This document shows positions 17,693-25,451 of a stretch of DNA of 34,841 bases, one piece after another. This DNA comes from Geofilum rubicundum JCM 15548 (lineage in GTDB: Bacteria > Bacteroidota > Bacteroidia > Bacteroidales > Marinilabiliaceae). Numbering within the stretch: position 1 is the stretch's first letter; each line of letters begins with the position of its first letter. The stretch spans positions 1 through 34,841 of the forward strand of contig NZ_BAZW01000044.1 of NCBI RefSeq assembly GCF_000974365.1. Direction: 5' to 3'. A program made the translations under genes and the position numbers. The notes under the pieces are model-generated. The model searched no databases. It was not told the origin of the DNA and saw only the letters and a list, made by a program, of their open reading frames with translations.

Positions 17693-18453
17693 GTCTCAAT
17701 GCTATGATATTTGCCGCCGGGATAGGGTCGCGACTCAAACCCTATACGGATACCTGTCCGAAAGCCCTGGTCAAAATTGCTGACCATCCCATGCTGGAGA
17801 TGGCTTTGCAAAAACTGGAGCGTTTACAGGTCCGCAGAGTGGTGGTGAATGTCCACCATCATGCGCAACAGGTGAAAGATTTTCTGAGGGATTACCAAAG
17901 TGACCACATGGAAATCTGCATATCCGATGAAAGTGATCAACTTTTGGATACAGGAGGTGGTTTAATCCATGCCGCCCCCCTCTTTGAAAAAGGAAGCGAC
18001 ATCCTGATCTATAATGTGGATGTATTGACCAATGCGCCCCTGAAAGCCCTGGTACAATACCATCAGGCCGGTATTCAACTGGTAACGCTAATGATTCAGA
18101 AAAGAAAGGCCTCGCGGTATTTACTGTTCGACCAGGACTTGCAGCTTTGTGGTTGGCGAAATCCAAAAACACAGGAAGAGCTATGGGTGGATGACCCCGA
18201 ACCAAATGCACTGTCCTATGGGTTTAACGGCGTTCAGGTGATCAGCTACCAACTTCTAACGTTAATTAATAATAAAAAATCGTCCTTCCCCATCATTCCC
18301 GAATATCTGCAACTAGCTCAATCACAAGCGATAAAAGGGTGGATTCAGAGTTCCGGGTCCGAATGGTTCGACATAGGCACGCCCGACAAGCTGGATAACG
18401 CGTCAAAGTTATTCCTAACTTGCACGTCGCAAAAACGTCAAACCTTCTTTTAA
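17689..18453 (+). CDS. MurU-like sugar-1-phosphate nucleotidyltransferase
   Basis: A 254-residue nucleotidyltransferase of the NTP_transferase family. The nucleotide-binding loop AMIFAAGIGSRLKPYTDTCP with the following PKAL gives the GxGxRL...PK signature at residues 5-26. YNVDVLTNAPL around residue 103 has the metal-binding Asp, and EWFDIGTPDKLDNA closes the active site. Sequence and length resemble MurU, which makes UDP-MurNAc from MurNAc-1-P. Given the AmgK-like kinase at 10227 in the same transcriptional direction, a role in salvage of cell-wall amino sugars is likely. Other sugar-1-phosphates remain possible. It overlaps mnhG by 4 bases, and nhaA starts 9 bases later. Confidence 0.85.
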   Translation: MSLNAMIFAAGIGSRLKPYTDTCPKALVKIADHPMLEMALQKLERLQVRRVVVNVHHHAQQVKDFLRDYQSDHMEICISDESDQLLDTGGGLIHAAPLFEKGSDILIYNVDVLTNAPLKALVQYHQAGIQLVTLMIQKRKASRYLLFDQDLQLCGWRNPKTQEELWVDDPEPNALSYGFNGVQVISYQLLTLINNKKSSFPIIPEYLQLAQSQAIKGWIQSSGSEWFDIGTPDKLDNASKLFLTCTSQKRQTFF

Positions 18454-18462
18454 AATTGAATC

Positions 18463-19832
18463 ATGAACCTCAGAAAAAGACGCGTGGTAGTAAGGACCAT
18501 CGCGCGACCCTTCGAAAAATTTATTGAAAGAATTACCGGCGGTGGTATTCTACTCATGTTCGTTACTTTCGCTGCCCTGCTCTGGGCCAATTCGCCGCTT
18601 AAAGATTACTACGATTTTGTATGGGATTATGAATTTGTACTGGGCTTAAGTCCCTTTGAGTTGCACAAATTCCTGTTGCACTGGATAAACGATGGCCTAA
18701 TGGTCATCTTTTTCTTTGTGGTAGGTCTGGAAATCAAACGGGAGTTTATGGCCGGGGAGCTGAGTTCTTTCCGACAGGCCATTTTCCCCCTTATTGCCGC
18801 CATAGGTGGTATGGTGGTGCCCATTCTCTTTTTTACAGCCTTTGGTTTACAGGGTGAAGCCAGTCACGGTTGGGGCATCCCCATGGCCACAGACATCGCC
18901 TTTTCCCTGGCCATTCTGGGTATTCTGGCTCCCGGGTTCCGCTCAGTCTCAAAATTTTCCTGACAGCCCTGGCCATTGTGGATGATTTGGGCGCCATTCT
19001 GATCATCGCCCTGTTTTACAGCCATCAAATTTACTGGACTTATTTGATCATTGCCTTTGGTTTGCTGCTTCTGCTAATAGTGGCCAATTATTTCGATATA
19101 CAGACCATTCATGTGTATACGGGATTGGGATTCATCATCTGGTTTTTGTTTTTAAAATCGGGCATTCATCCGACCATTGCAGGAGTGTTGATTGCTTTTA
19201 CCATTCCGGCCCGTCCCAAGGTTCAGATTAATCAGTTCATTCCTAAGATTAAATGGCGGCTCAAACAGTTTTCAAACTTACCCAAGGACGACACCAATTT
19301 TGTGTTAAGCAATAAGCAGTTGGAGTCGATCGACCACATGGAAGAATTGGTCAAGCAGGTTCAAAGTCCGCTCCAAATGATCGAACACAACCTGAGCGGC
19401 GTGGTAAACTATCTCATTTTGCCCTTATTCGCGCTGGCCAATGCCGGGGTAACCATTCTGGCACCCGGATCCCCATTTGCCTCTATGGCGGAAGTATTTA
19501 CCTCTTTGTCACTCATTATTGCGGTCAGTCTGGTCTTTGGAAAAGCCCTTGGCATTTCCCTCTTTGCCTGGCTGGCTGTGAAGTTGAAACTATCGGTCAA
19601 GCCCAAGGATGTCTCCTGGCTGTCCTTCGTGGGCATCGGACTGCTGGGCGGAATAGGATTTACCATGTCTCTTTTCATTGCCAATCTGGCCTTTACCTCA
19701 CCCGAGTTGCAGGACCAGGCCAAAGTGGGTATCTTCTTTGGTTCGCTGGTGGCCGGTCTGGCCGGATTCTTTGTCCTGAAGTATGCGCTGACCAGGGACC
19801 AGGAAAAAAGAGAAAAACTGGGAGCGGAATAA
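18463..19832 (+). pseudogene. nhaA: NhaA Na+/H+ antiporter, broken by a one-base frameshift
   Basis: Both halves are unmistakable NhaA. The first frame has INDGLMVIFFFVVGLEIKRE, FMAGELSSFRQAIFPLIAAI and the start of ATDIAFSLAILGIL. It then leaves frame and stops at 18961-18963. The second frame resumes SRVPLSLKIFLTALAIVDDL, with the paired Asp that bind Na+/H+ (Asp163/164 in E. coli), and continues through GLLGGIGFTMSLFIANLAF to a stop at 19832. Reading CTGGCTCC at 18927-18930 as CTGGGCTCC restores a 456-residue protein with the longer central loop common in Bacteroidota. It is electrogenic (2 H+ per Na+) in the inner membrane. It lies 9 bases after the MurU-like gene, so it is probably the last gene of the long operon. 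Confidence 0.9.
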
Positions 19833-19871
19833 CTTATAATAAATGGCGGCCTTCATCACGGGCCATTAAAT

Positions 19872-19903
19872 AAAAAGAGCCGGTTAAAACCGGCTCTTTT
19901 TAT
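19872..19903. terminator. Strong bidirectional terminator
   Basis: AAAAAGAGCCGGTT (19872-19885) and AACCGGCTCTTTTT (19888-19901) are perfect inverses. The GC core is flanked by A-run and T-run on both sides, so it can end transcripts from nhaA (+) and from the convergent lipoprotein gene (-). Confidence 0.9.
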
Positions 19904-19924
19904 TTCACAAAGTCAAGTTAAAAC

Positions 19925-20140
19925 TTACTCAACAGTTTCTTCAACTTCTTCAGCAGCCTCTTCAACTTCTTCTTCAGTAGCTTCGTAGGCATCTTCTGTA
20001 GCTTCAACGGCTTCTTCTGCTTTTTCCTCTGCAGCTTCAATAGCGTCTTCGGCTTTCTCTTCGTTACTTTTTGATGAACTGCTACCACAACCAGCAAACA
20101 GGAATGCGGCAAACACAAAGAATGCAAATAATTTTTTCAT
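19925..20140 (-). CDS. Small acidic helical lipoprotein
   Basis: A 71-residue lipoprotein. MKKLFAFFVFAAFLFAGC gives a signal peptide with lipid-modified Cys18. After a Ser-rich linker (GSSSSKSN) the mature part is almost wholly Glu, Ala, Lys, Val and Thr in EEKAEDAIEAAEEKAEEAVE-like repeats. This should form a long amphipathic, highly negative helix or coiled coil, comparable in style to Lpp-like or Brick-like surface lipoproteins, though no named family is recognised. The ATG at 20140 is chosen over one at 20176 because the signal begins there. Its own promoter is seen upstream (20188-20217), and it ends at the shared terminator with nhaA. Confidence 0.8.
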   Translation of the reverse strand: MKKLFAFFVFAAFLFAGCGSSSSKSNEEKAEDAIEAAEEKAEEAVEATEDAYEATEEEVEEAAEEVEETVE

Positions 20141-20187
20141 AATGGTTTTCCTTTTAAGTTTGGTCAATTTGTTCATTAATTCATTAG

Positions 20188-20217
20188 TAAAAGTAACAAA
20201 GGATTTACAAATTGCAA
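20188..20217 (-). promoter_or_regulatory. Promoter of the acidic lipoprotein gene
   Basis: On the - strand a TTG (20215-20217) is followed after exactly 19 bases by TACTTTTA (20188-20195), close to the Bacteroidota TTTG-N19-TAnnTTTG layout. The start codon is 47 bases downstream. Confidence 0.5.
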
Positions 20218-20387
20218 TAAATCAGGTCATTTTTTTTAATTAAATAAACATAAATCCACCAAAAGCGTCCAACCGTCCAAGCCAATTATAAATTAGTTAC
20301 TTAGTCCGATCAGAAAGGAATACATCGATTTTTTAATAAACAATACTTCGCCAAAACCCCATCCATATTTAACATTTATCTGCAATT

Positions 20388-20430
20388 AACCAGAAAGGGC
20401 CATCCCCATGGACAGCCCTCTCTTCTGGTT
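20388..20430 (-). terminator. Long hairpin downstream of the acyl-CoA dehydrogenase gene
   Basis: AACCAGAA (20388-20395) pairs with TTCTGGTT (20423-20430), AGGGC (20396-20400) with GCCCT (20415-20419), and CCAT/ATGG inside, with a 3-base bulge. It begins 31 bases past the dehydrogenase stop. It lacks a T-tract, so it may be a 3' stabilising or weak terminator element. Confidence 0.5.
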
Positions 20431-20461
20431 AGGTATTAAAAGCCTATGTCAAAATGTGTGA

Positions 20462-22171
20462 CTAGGCATTGGCTTTATAAAAACCAAGATCATCAATGGT
20501 GAAATTGGAAATAAACTCAGCGCGGGCTTTGTTTTCGGACCTGCCCATACGAATGTAAATTTCGGTAGAGGTCCGGAAATTTTCATTGCGCTCGGTATCC
20601 AGCAACAATAAATAGCCCATGATGATGTGGCCGGCCATTTCAACCAGACGGCGGGCATGGAAGTCCAGATACTCATTGTCCTTCACGTCCAGCACCTGCT
20701 TAACCGCTTTCTCATACTCTTCGGTCATCCCAATTAAAGTACGACGATAACTGTGCAGTTCGGGCTGTAAAGGCATGGCCTCGAATTCCCGGATCCGGTT
20801 GAGGTAAGCGGCTGTTGAAACACCTCTGATGGCTGCGACGACTTGCAGCTGGGTGGTACCTTCATAAATGGTGGTGATGCGGGCATCTCTGTAGATGCGC
20901 TCAATCGGATAATCCTTCATGAATCCGCTTCCGCCATGAATTTGCAAGGAATCGTAAGCCAACTGGTTACAATATTCACTGGTCATCCCTTTCAATAAGG
21001 GCGTAAAGAAATCGGCCAGACGCTGATAGGTTTTCATGTCATTGCGCTCCTCCTTGGTCAGTGCCCTTTCTTCACTTAAATGCATATAGCTTTTATAAAC
21101 ATCCACATACCTGGAGGTTTCATACAAGAGCGTACGGGATGCATCCAGCTTGGCTTTCATAGTAGCCAGCATTTCATAAACAGCCGGAAATTCGATGATC
21201 GACTTGCCAAACTGCTTCCGCTCTTCGGCATAGGAAACGGCTTCACGATAGGCTGCTTCTGAGAGGCCGACCGACTGGGCACCAATACCCAGACGGGCGC
21301 CATTCATCAGGGCCATCACATACTTGATGAGTCCCATTTTCCGGTCGCCGACCAGTTCAGCAGGTGCATCCTTGAAAACCAATTCGCAGGTAGGTGACCC
21401 TTTGATACCCATCTTGTTTTCAATCCGACGGATGGTCACCGCTTTTTCGCTGCGGTCGTAAATAAACATGGAAAGTCCGCGACCATCAGAGGTACCGGCC
21501 TCACTACGGGCCAATACCAGGGAAACATGACCGTCTCCATTGGTAATAAAGCGCTTGACACCGTTCAAATACCACTTGCCGTCCTTTTCGTTAAAGGTGG
21601 CCTTTAACTGCACCGCCTGTAAATCAGATCCGGCATCGGGCTCGGTCAAATCCATGGCCGCTGTCTCACCATTGGAAATCCTTGGTAAAAAGCGCGTCTT
21701 TTGGTCGTCGTCGGCAAATTCGTTGATGGTTTCTGCACAGTCCTGTAAGCCCCAAATGTTCACGAAACCGGCATCGGCACGTGAAACAATATCGGCCGCC
21801 ATAATGTAGGGGACAATGGGAAAATTCAAACCTTCATACTTGCGCGGCAGGGTAATACCCATTAATCCGGCTTTCACCAAGGCATCCAGGTTTTCCTGGG
21901 TGCCTTTGGCATATATGACTTCGTTGTTAACAATTTTGGGACCTTCGGCATCGACACCTTCTGCGTTGGGAGCTACGATATCACCACAAATTTCTCCAAC
22001 AATCTCCAGTACTTTCTCGTAACTGTCCATGGCATCTTCAAAATCCATGGGGGCATAATCGAATTGGTCCTTATCTGCAAAGTTGCGCTCCTTGAGGGCA
22101 ACAATCTTTTTCATCAGGGGATGTTGCAGATGAAAAAGAAGATCGGGGTTATCTGTAAAAAAATTAGCCAT
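20462..22171 (-). CDS. Acyl-CoA dehydrogenase (FAD, long form)
   Basis: A 569-residue acyl-CoA dehydrogenase with an extra C-terminal domain beyond the classical 380-residue core. The N-terminal helical domain is followed by MDLTEPDAGSDLQAVQLKAT (FAD/substrate contacts, near residue 165), then RYITNG-like VKRFITNGDGHVSLVLA, and GSPTCELVFKDAPAELVG. The catalytic-base region lies around QIHGGSGFMKDYPIERIYRD, where ARITTIYEGTTQLQ marks the C-terminus of the core. It dehydrogenates acyl-CoA to enoyl-CoA and passes electrons to ETF. It is third in the etfB-etfA-acd operon, 63 bases after etfA, which supports that electron route. Confidence 0.93.
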   Translation of the reverse strand: MANFFTDNPDLLFHLQHPLMKKIVALKERNFADKDQFDYAPMDFEDAMDSYEKVLEIVGEICGDIVAPNAEGVDAEGPKIVNNEVIYAKGTQENLDALVKAGLMGITLPRKYEGLNFPIVPYIMAADIVSRADAGFVNIWGLQDCAETINEFADDDQKTRFLPRISNGETAAMDLTEPDAGSDLQAVQLKATFNEKDGKWYLNGVKRFITNGDGHVSLVLARSEAGTSDGRGLSMFIYDRSEKAVTIRRIENKMGIKGSPTCELVFKDAPAELVGDRKMGLIKYVMALMNGARLGIGAQSVGLSEAAYREAVSYAEERKQFGKSIIEFPAVYEMLATMKAKLDASRTLLYETSRYVDVYKSYMHLSEERALTKEERNDMKTYQRLADFFTPLLKGMTSEYCNQLAYDSLQIHGGSGFMKDYPIERIYRDARITTIYEGTTQLQVVAAIRGVSTAAYLNRIREFEAMPLQPELHSYRRTLIGMTEEYEKAVKQVLDVKDNEYLDFHARRLVEMAGHIIMGYLLLLDTERNENFRTSTEIYIRMGRSENKARAEFISNFTIDDLGFYKANA

Positions 22172-22234
22172 TTGTATGTCGTATTAAGGATGGCCTGAGC
22201 CATCCGTAAGAAAATTAATAATTGGAACCAACTC

Positions 22235-23254
22235 TTATTTGCTGTTCTTCTTATAGAATTTGATTAATTTGGGGATCGTTTCCATCACATCCCCGGTAAT
22301 CACATAATCAGCCATTTTATTGATGGGCGCCATCGGATCATTGTTGATGGCAATGACCATGGCCGATTCCTCCATACCGGCGGTATGCTGAATTTGGCCC
22401 GAAATACCGCAGGCGATGTACAGCTTTGGACGTACCGTGATACCTGTCTGTCCCACCTGCCGGTCGTGGTCGGCATAACCGGCATCCACGGCGGCGCGGG
22501 AGGCACCGACCTCGGCGCCTAAAACTTCGGCCAATTCATACAACACCTGGAAATTTTCTTTGGAACCCATTCCATAACCGCCGGAAACGATAATGGAAGA
22601 GTTTTTGATGTTGACCCGACTTTTTTCCATATGTCGCTCAATCACCTTAACCACCAAATGCTCCGGCTTAACGAACTGACCCACATCTATTTTTTTAACC
22701 ACTCCCTTGTGGGAAGCAGAATAGATTTCCTTTTTCATAACGCCTTCACGGACGGTGGCCATTTGGGGACGACAATCCGGGTTGATGATGGTGGCCACAA
22801 TATTACCACCAAAAGCGGGTCTGATTTGATACAACAAATCTTTATAAACTTTCTTGGCCTTTTTATCTTCATGGTCACCAATCTCCAGCGCGGTACAGTC
22901 GGCCGTTAAACCACTGTACAAGGCAGAAGAAACCCGGGGACCTAAATCACGGCCCATGGTAGTTGCCCCTAAGAGGCCTATTTGAGGCTTCTCGACTTTA
23001 AAGAGGCCATTGATCACAGCCGCATGCGGCAAGGTGGTATAGGGAGCCAGACAGGCATCATCTCCGATATGCACCACGTCAGCCCCATAAGGGAATATCT
23101 CTTTTTCCACACCGGTCAACTTGTGACCCAAAACAAGTGCTTCCAACTGGCACTTCAGTGTATTGGCAAGGCTACGTCCCTTTGTAAGCAACTCCAGGCT
23201 TACATCGGCCACTTTGCCTTCGTCCATCTCACATATTACAAATATATTGTTCAT
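22235..23254 (-). CDS. etfA: Electron transfer flavoprotein alpha subunit
   Basis: A 339-residue ETF alpha subunit. The C-terminal FAD domain is clear: IIVSGGYGMGSKENFQVLYE, VGASRAAVDAGYADHDRQVG, QTGITVRPKLYIACGISG and INNDPMAPINKMADYVITGD, in the standard order. The N-terminal domain (VFVICEMDEGKVADVSLEL at the front) packs against the beta subunit. With EtfB it carries electrons from the acyl-CoA dehydrogenase to the membrane quinone pool. The gene starts 19 bases after etfB, typical of a tightly linked pair. Confidence 0.95.
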   Translation of the reverse strand: MNNIFVICEMDEGKVADVSLELLTKGRSLANTLKCQLEALVLGHKLTGVEKEIFPYGADVVHIGDDACLAPYTTLPHAAVINGLFKVEKPQIGLLGATTMGRDLGPRVSSALYSGLTADCTALEIGDHEDKKAKKVYKDLLYQIRPAFGGNIVATIINPDCRPQMATVREGVMKKEIYSASHKGVVKKIDVGQFVKPEHLVVKVIERHMEKSRVNIKNSSIIVSGGYGMGSKENFQVLYELAEVLGAEVGASRAAVDAGYADHDRQVGQTGITVRPKLYIACGISGQIQHTAGMEESAMVIAINNDPMAPINKMADYVITGDVMETIPKLIKFYKKNSK

Positions 23255-23273
23255 TCGTGATTGTTTTATTTAA

Positions 23274-24146
23274 TTACCCAATGGTATGGTTAAGCATCAA
23301 TTCTTTTACAAGCTCATCTATTTCCTTATCAGAAGCCGTTAAGATCTTTGACTCCTTGGCCTGAAACACCACATTTTCAATGGTTTTCACTTTGGTCGGT
23401 GAACCGGTTAAGCCCAGCCATTGGGCATCGGTTTCAACATCGTTGACACTCCATTCCTGGATGTTAAGATAGGGGCGGTCGGCCGACAAGTCGATGTAAT
23501 CTTCTGCCTGAGATTGACGCTCGCTCATGGTGCGGGCATGCTTGTACTTCATCAACAGCTTGGCTGCTCTGGGTCGGCAAGACGGTGCAGAACTATTGAC
23601 AGTGATAACTGAAGGCAAAGGAGCTTCAACGGTCTCCACACCCCGTTCGAGTCTGCGCTTAATCGTGATCTTTCCTTTCTCGGCTTTAAGCACCTCCTCC
23701 ACGTATGTGACCTGAGGCAGGTTCAGTTTTTCAGCCACCTGCGGACCTACCTGGGCGGTATCACCGTCGATGGCCTGGCGACCGGCAATAATCAGGTCGA
23801 AATCTTTAATTTTTTTGATGGCACATGACAAAGTATAAGAGGTGGCCAACGTATCGGAACCGGCAAAAGCCCGGTCGCTCAACAAATAGCCATCGTCTGC
23901 TCCTCTGAATAAGCCTTCACGAATAATATCGGCCGCACGACCAGGTCCCATGGTCAACAAAGTAACAGTGGTTCCTTTGTACTTATCCTTGAGTCGCAAA
24001 GCCTGCTCAAGGGCATTCAAATCCTCCGGGTTGAAAATAGCCGCTAAAGCGGCGCGGTTAACCGTCCCGTCAGCCTTCATAGCATCCTTGCCAACGTTCC
24101 TTGTATCGGGAACCTGTTTAGCAAGAACAATAATTTTTAATCCCAT
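23274..24146 (-). CDS. etfB: Electron transfer flavoprotein beta subunit
   Basis: A 290-residue ETF beta subunit, a little longer than the E. coli/human forms (about 255-260) but usual for Bacteroidota. Visible blocks are MGLKIIVLAKQVPDTRNVG, FNPEDLNALEQALRLKD, LTMGPGRAADIIREGLFRGA and LIIAGRQAIDGDTAQVGPQV, the last being the adenine/AMP-binding ETF beta signature. It is the promoter-proximal gene of the etfB-etfA-acyl-CoA dehydrogenase operon. A well-formed TAnnTTTG promoter lies about 40 bases upstream of its ATG. Confidence 0.95.
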   Translation of the reverse strand: MGLKIIVLAKQVPDTRNVGKDAMKADGTVNRAALAAIFNPEDLNALEQALRLKDKYKGTTVTLLTMGPGRAADIIREGLFRGADDGYLLSDRAFAGSDTLATSYTLSCAIKKIKDFDLIIAGRQAIDGDTAQVGPQVAEKLNLPQVTYVEEVLKAEKGKITIKRRLERGVETVEAPLPSVITVNSSAPSCRPRAAKLLMKYKHARTMSERQSQAEDYIDLSADRPYLNIQEWSVNDVETDAQWLGLTGSPTKVKTIENVVFQAKESKILTASDKEIDELVKELMLNHTIG

Positions 24147-24460
24147 TTTATAAATTTTAATAGATTTTCGATTTTAAGAAACACAAATATAATAAAAGCC
24201 CGCTTTTTACCAAGTTCATAAAAGCCACTGTTAAACAACCATTTATACCTTCTTACTCCTTCAATCTTCAGCCTCTTCTCTATTTTACATGGGCTAAAAA
24301 TCAACCAAACAATCAGTTATCCTTGACCAATTTTGATAACTCTCCTCAATTTTTAACTAATTAAGCCCCTCATATTTAAAGTAATTTAGAATTAGATTAA
24401 TTTATACGGGTGAAGGATGAACCAGAAGCGAAAGATGGTTGTTTTACTTTAAAGTGCGGC
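24147..24460. other. Divergent intergenic region of etfB and msrB
   Basis: These 314 bases separate divergent genes. The left part carries the etf operon promoter (listed separately). The rest is AT-rich, with no gene, RNA or convincing promoter box for msrB. Confidence 0.5.
24184..24213 (-). promoter_or_regulatory. Promoter of the etfB-etfA-acd operon
   Basis: On the - strand TTG (24211-24213) is followed after 19 bases by TATATTTG (24184-24191), an exact TAnnTTTG match at the canonical Bacteroidota spacing. The etfB ATG at 24146 is 37 bases downstream of the box. Confidence 0.75.
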
Positions 24461-24970
24461 ATGACTGACAGGAAAAATTTAAATTTCATAAAGCTTATCC
24501 CGGTAATTCTGGCTCTATGGGCTGGCACAGTTACTCTATGTGGACAAAGCAACACCAAACAGGACAGTACTATGAACACCTATGAATTTCGCGAATTGAC
24601 TACAGAAGAAGCCTATGTGATTCAACGAAAGGGAACCGAACGTCCCTTTTCCGGCAAATATTACGAGCACAGTGAACCGGGTGTCTATGCCTGCAAGCAG
24701 TGTGGAAACCATCTTTACCAAAGTGATGCCAAATTTGATGCCCAATGCGGGTGGCCTTCCTTTGATGATGAAATAGAGGGAGCGGTTAAACGGGTGCCCG
24801 ATGCAGATGGCAGAAGAACCGAGATCATCTGTGCGCGCTGTGAGGGACATTTGGGGCATGTTTTTTTGGGTGAAGGATTCACCCCAAAAAATACCAGACA
24901 CTGTGTCAACAGCATCTCAATGATATTTATCCCACAAAAGGAATTGGAAGAAACGGCCAATAAAAAATGA
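24461..24970 (+). CDS. msrB: Exported peptide-methionine (R)-S-oxide reductase
   Basis: A 169-residue MsrB. The ATG at 24461 gives a membrane-spanning signal ([20 protein letters not shown], then LCGQ), so it is exported, perhaps to the periplasm. An upstream in-frame GTG (24410) would bury this signal. The MsrB fold then follows: [48 protein letters not shown], and [18 protein letters not shown]. The zinc ligands are the two CxxC pairs CKQC and CARC. The catalytic Cys is about residue 148 in RHCVNSISM. It reduces methionine-R-sulfoxide in oxidised envelope proteins. Its stop lies 10 bases from the convergent stop of the next gene. Confidence 0.93.
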   Translation: MTDRKNLNFIKLIPVILALWAGTVTLCGQSNTKQDSTMNTYEFRELTTEEAYVIQRKGTERPFSGKYYEHSEPGVYACKQCGNHLYQSDAKFDAQCGWPSFDDEIEGAVKRVPDADGRRTEIICARCEGHLGHVFLGEGFTPKNTRHCVNSISMIFIPQKELEETANKK

Positions 24971-24980
24971 TTCTGCAATA

Positions 24981-25328
24981 TTAACGAATCATGACTTTGA
25001 CCGTTTTGGATGTCGCCTTTTCAGCAGGAATAACCCTAACGAGATAAATACCTCTGTGCAGTTGAGATGTTTCAATTCGACGGGTGGGATTATCACGATC
25101 CTGTAACAGTTTCATCACCTCTTTACCCGTTAAATCAAACAGTTGTATGATGTAGCTGGAATCTACGTGATTGGTTATGACCAACTGCGCAGAATTTTCA
25201 TCTACGTATACAATCAAATCTTTTTCTTCAGGATTTTCAGCCGACAAAACAGATCCGGCACTGCTTACCACAAGGAATAAGGCAAGGGCAATCACCTTCA
25301 GAAATTGATATGTTTTTGGCTCTTTCAT
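24981..25328 (-). CDS. Bare type IX secretion sorting-domain protein
   Basis: A 115-residue exported protein: signal peptide VIALALFLVVSSAGSVLSA, then a C-terminal sorting domain of the type A T9SS fold. The typical blocks are VDENSAQLVITN (front strand), IIQLFDLTGKEVMKLLQD and GIYLVRVIPAEKATSKTVKV (C-terminal strand with the G-x-Y-x-V-x signature). There is hardly any cargo between them, unlike normal T9SS substrates. It could be a small cell-surface or released peptide, or a decoy or remnant. It ends 10 bases from the msrB stop and sits 123 bases downstream of the metallopeptidase gene on the same strand. Confidence 0.8.
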   Translation of the reverse strand: MKEPKTYQFLKVIALALFLVVSSAGSVLSAENPEEKDLIVYVDENSAQLVITNHVDSSYIIQLFDLTGKEVMKLLQDRDNPTRRIETSQLHRGIYLVRVIPAEKATSKTVKVMIR

Positions 25329-25352
25329 TATCGTTGTTCGTCTGTTCTACAC

Positions 25353-25374
25353 GCTTACTTATACAAAAGTAAGC
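25353..25374 (-). promoter_or_regulatory. Promoter box inside an inverted repeat
   Basis: On the - strand TACTTTTG (25364-25371) matches TAnnTTTG, 35 bases before the start at 25328. It lies within a perfect 8-bp inverted repeat, GCTTACTT (25353-25360) and AAGTAAGC (25367-25374), separated by 6 bases. The nearest upstream TTG is 23 bases away, longer than ideal. Confidence 0.4.
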
Positions 25375-25451
25375 AATAAATGTTACAGTCGGGGCAATAT
25401 TTCTGGTCTTTTTCGATTGTAAAGCGTGAAAGGTCCCGAAACCAATCGGCA

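Larger units (their letters stand above)
20141..20461. other. Intergenic region with promoter and a structured 3' element
   Basis: This 321-base gap between two - strand genes holds the lipoprotein promoter at its left and a long hairpin at its right (both listed separately). The middle part (about 20220-20385) is AT-rich with no visible gene or RNA. Confidence 0.5.

Noticed and set aside
18870-19832. Independent 320-residue antiporter with its own start at 18870
   Set aside because: The first ~20 residues (from the ATG at 18870) are out-of-frame sequence of the upstream NhaA half. The true frame continues from 18463 with one added G.
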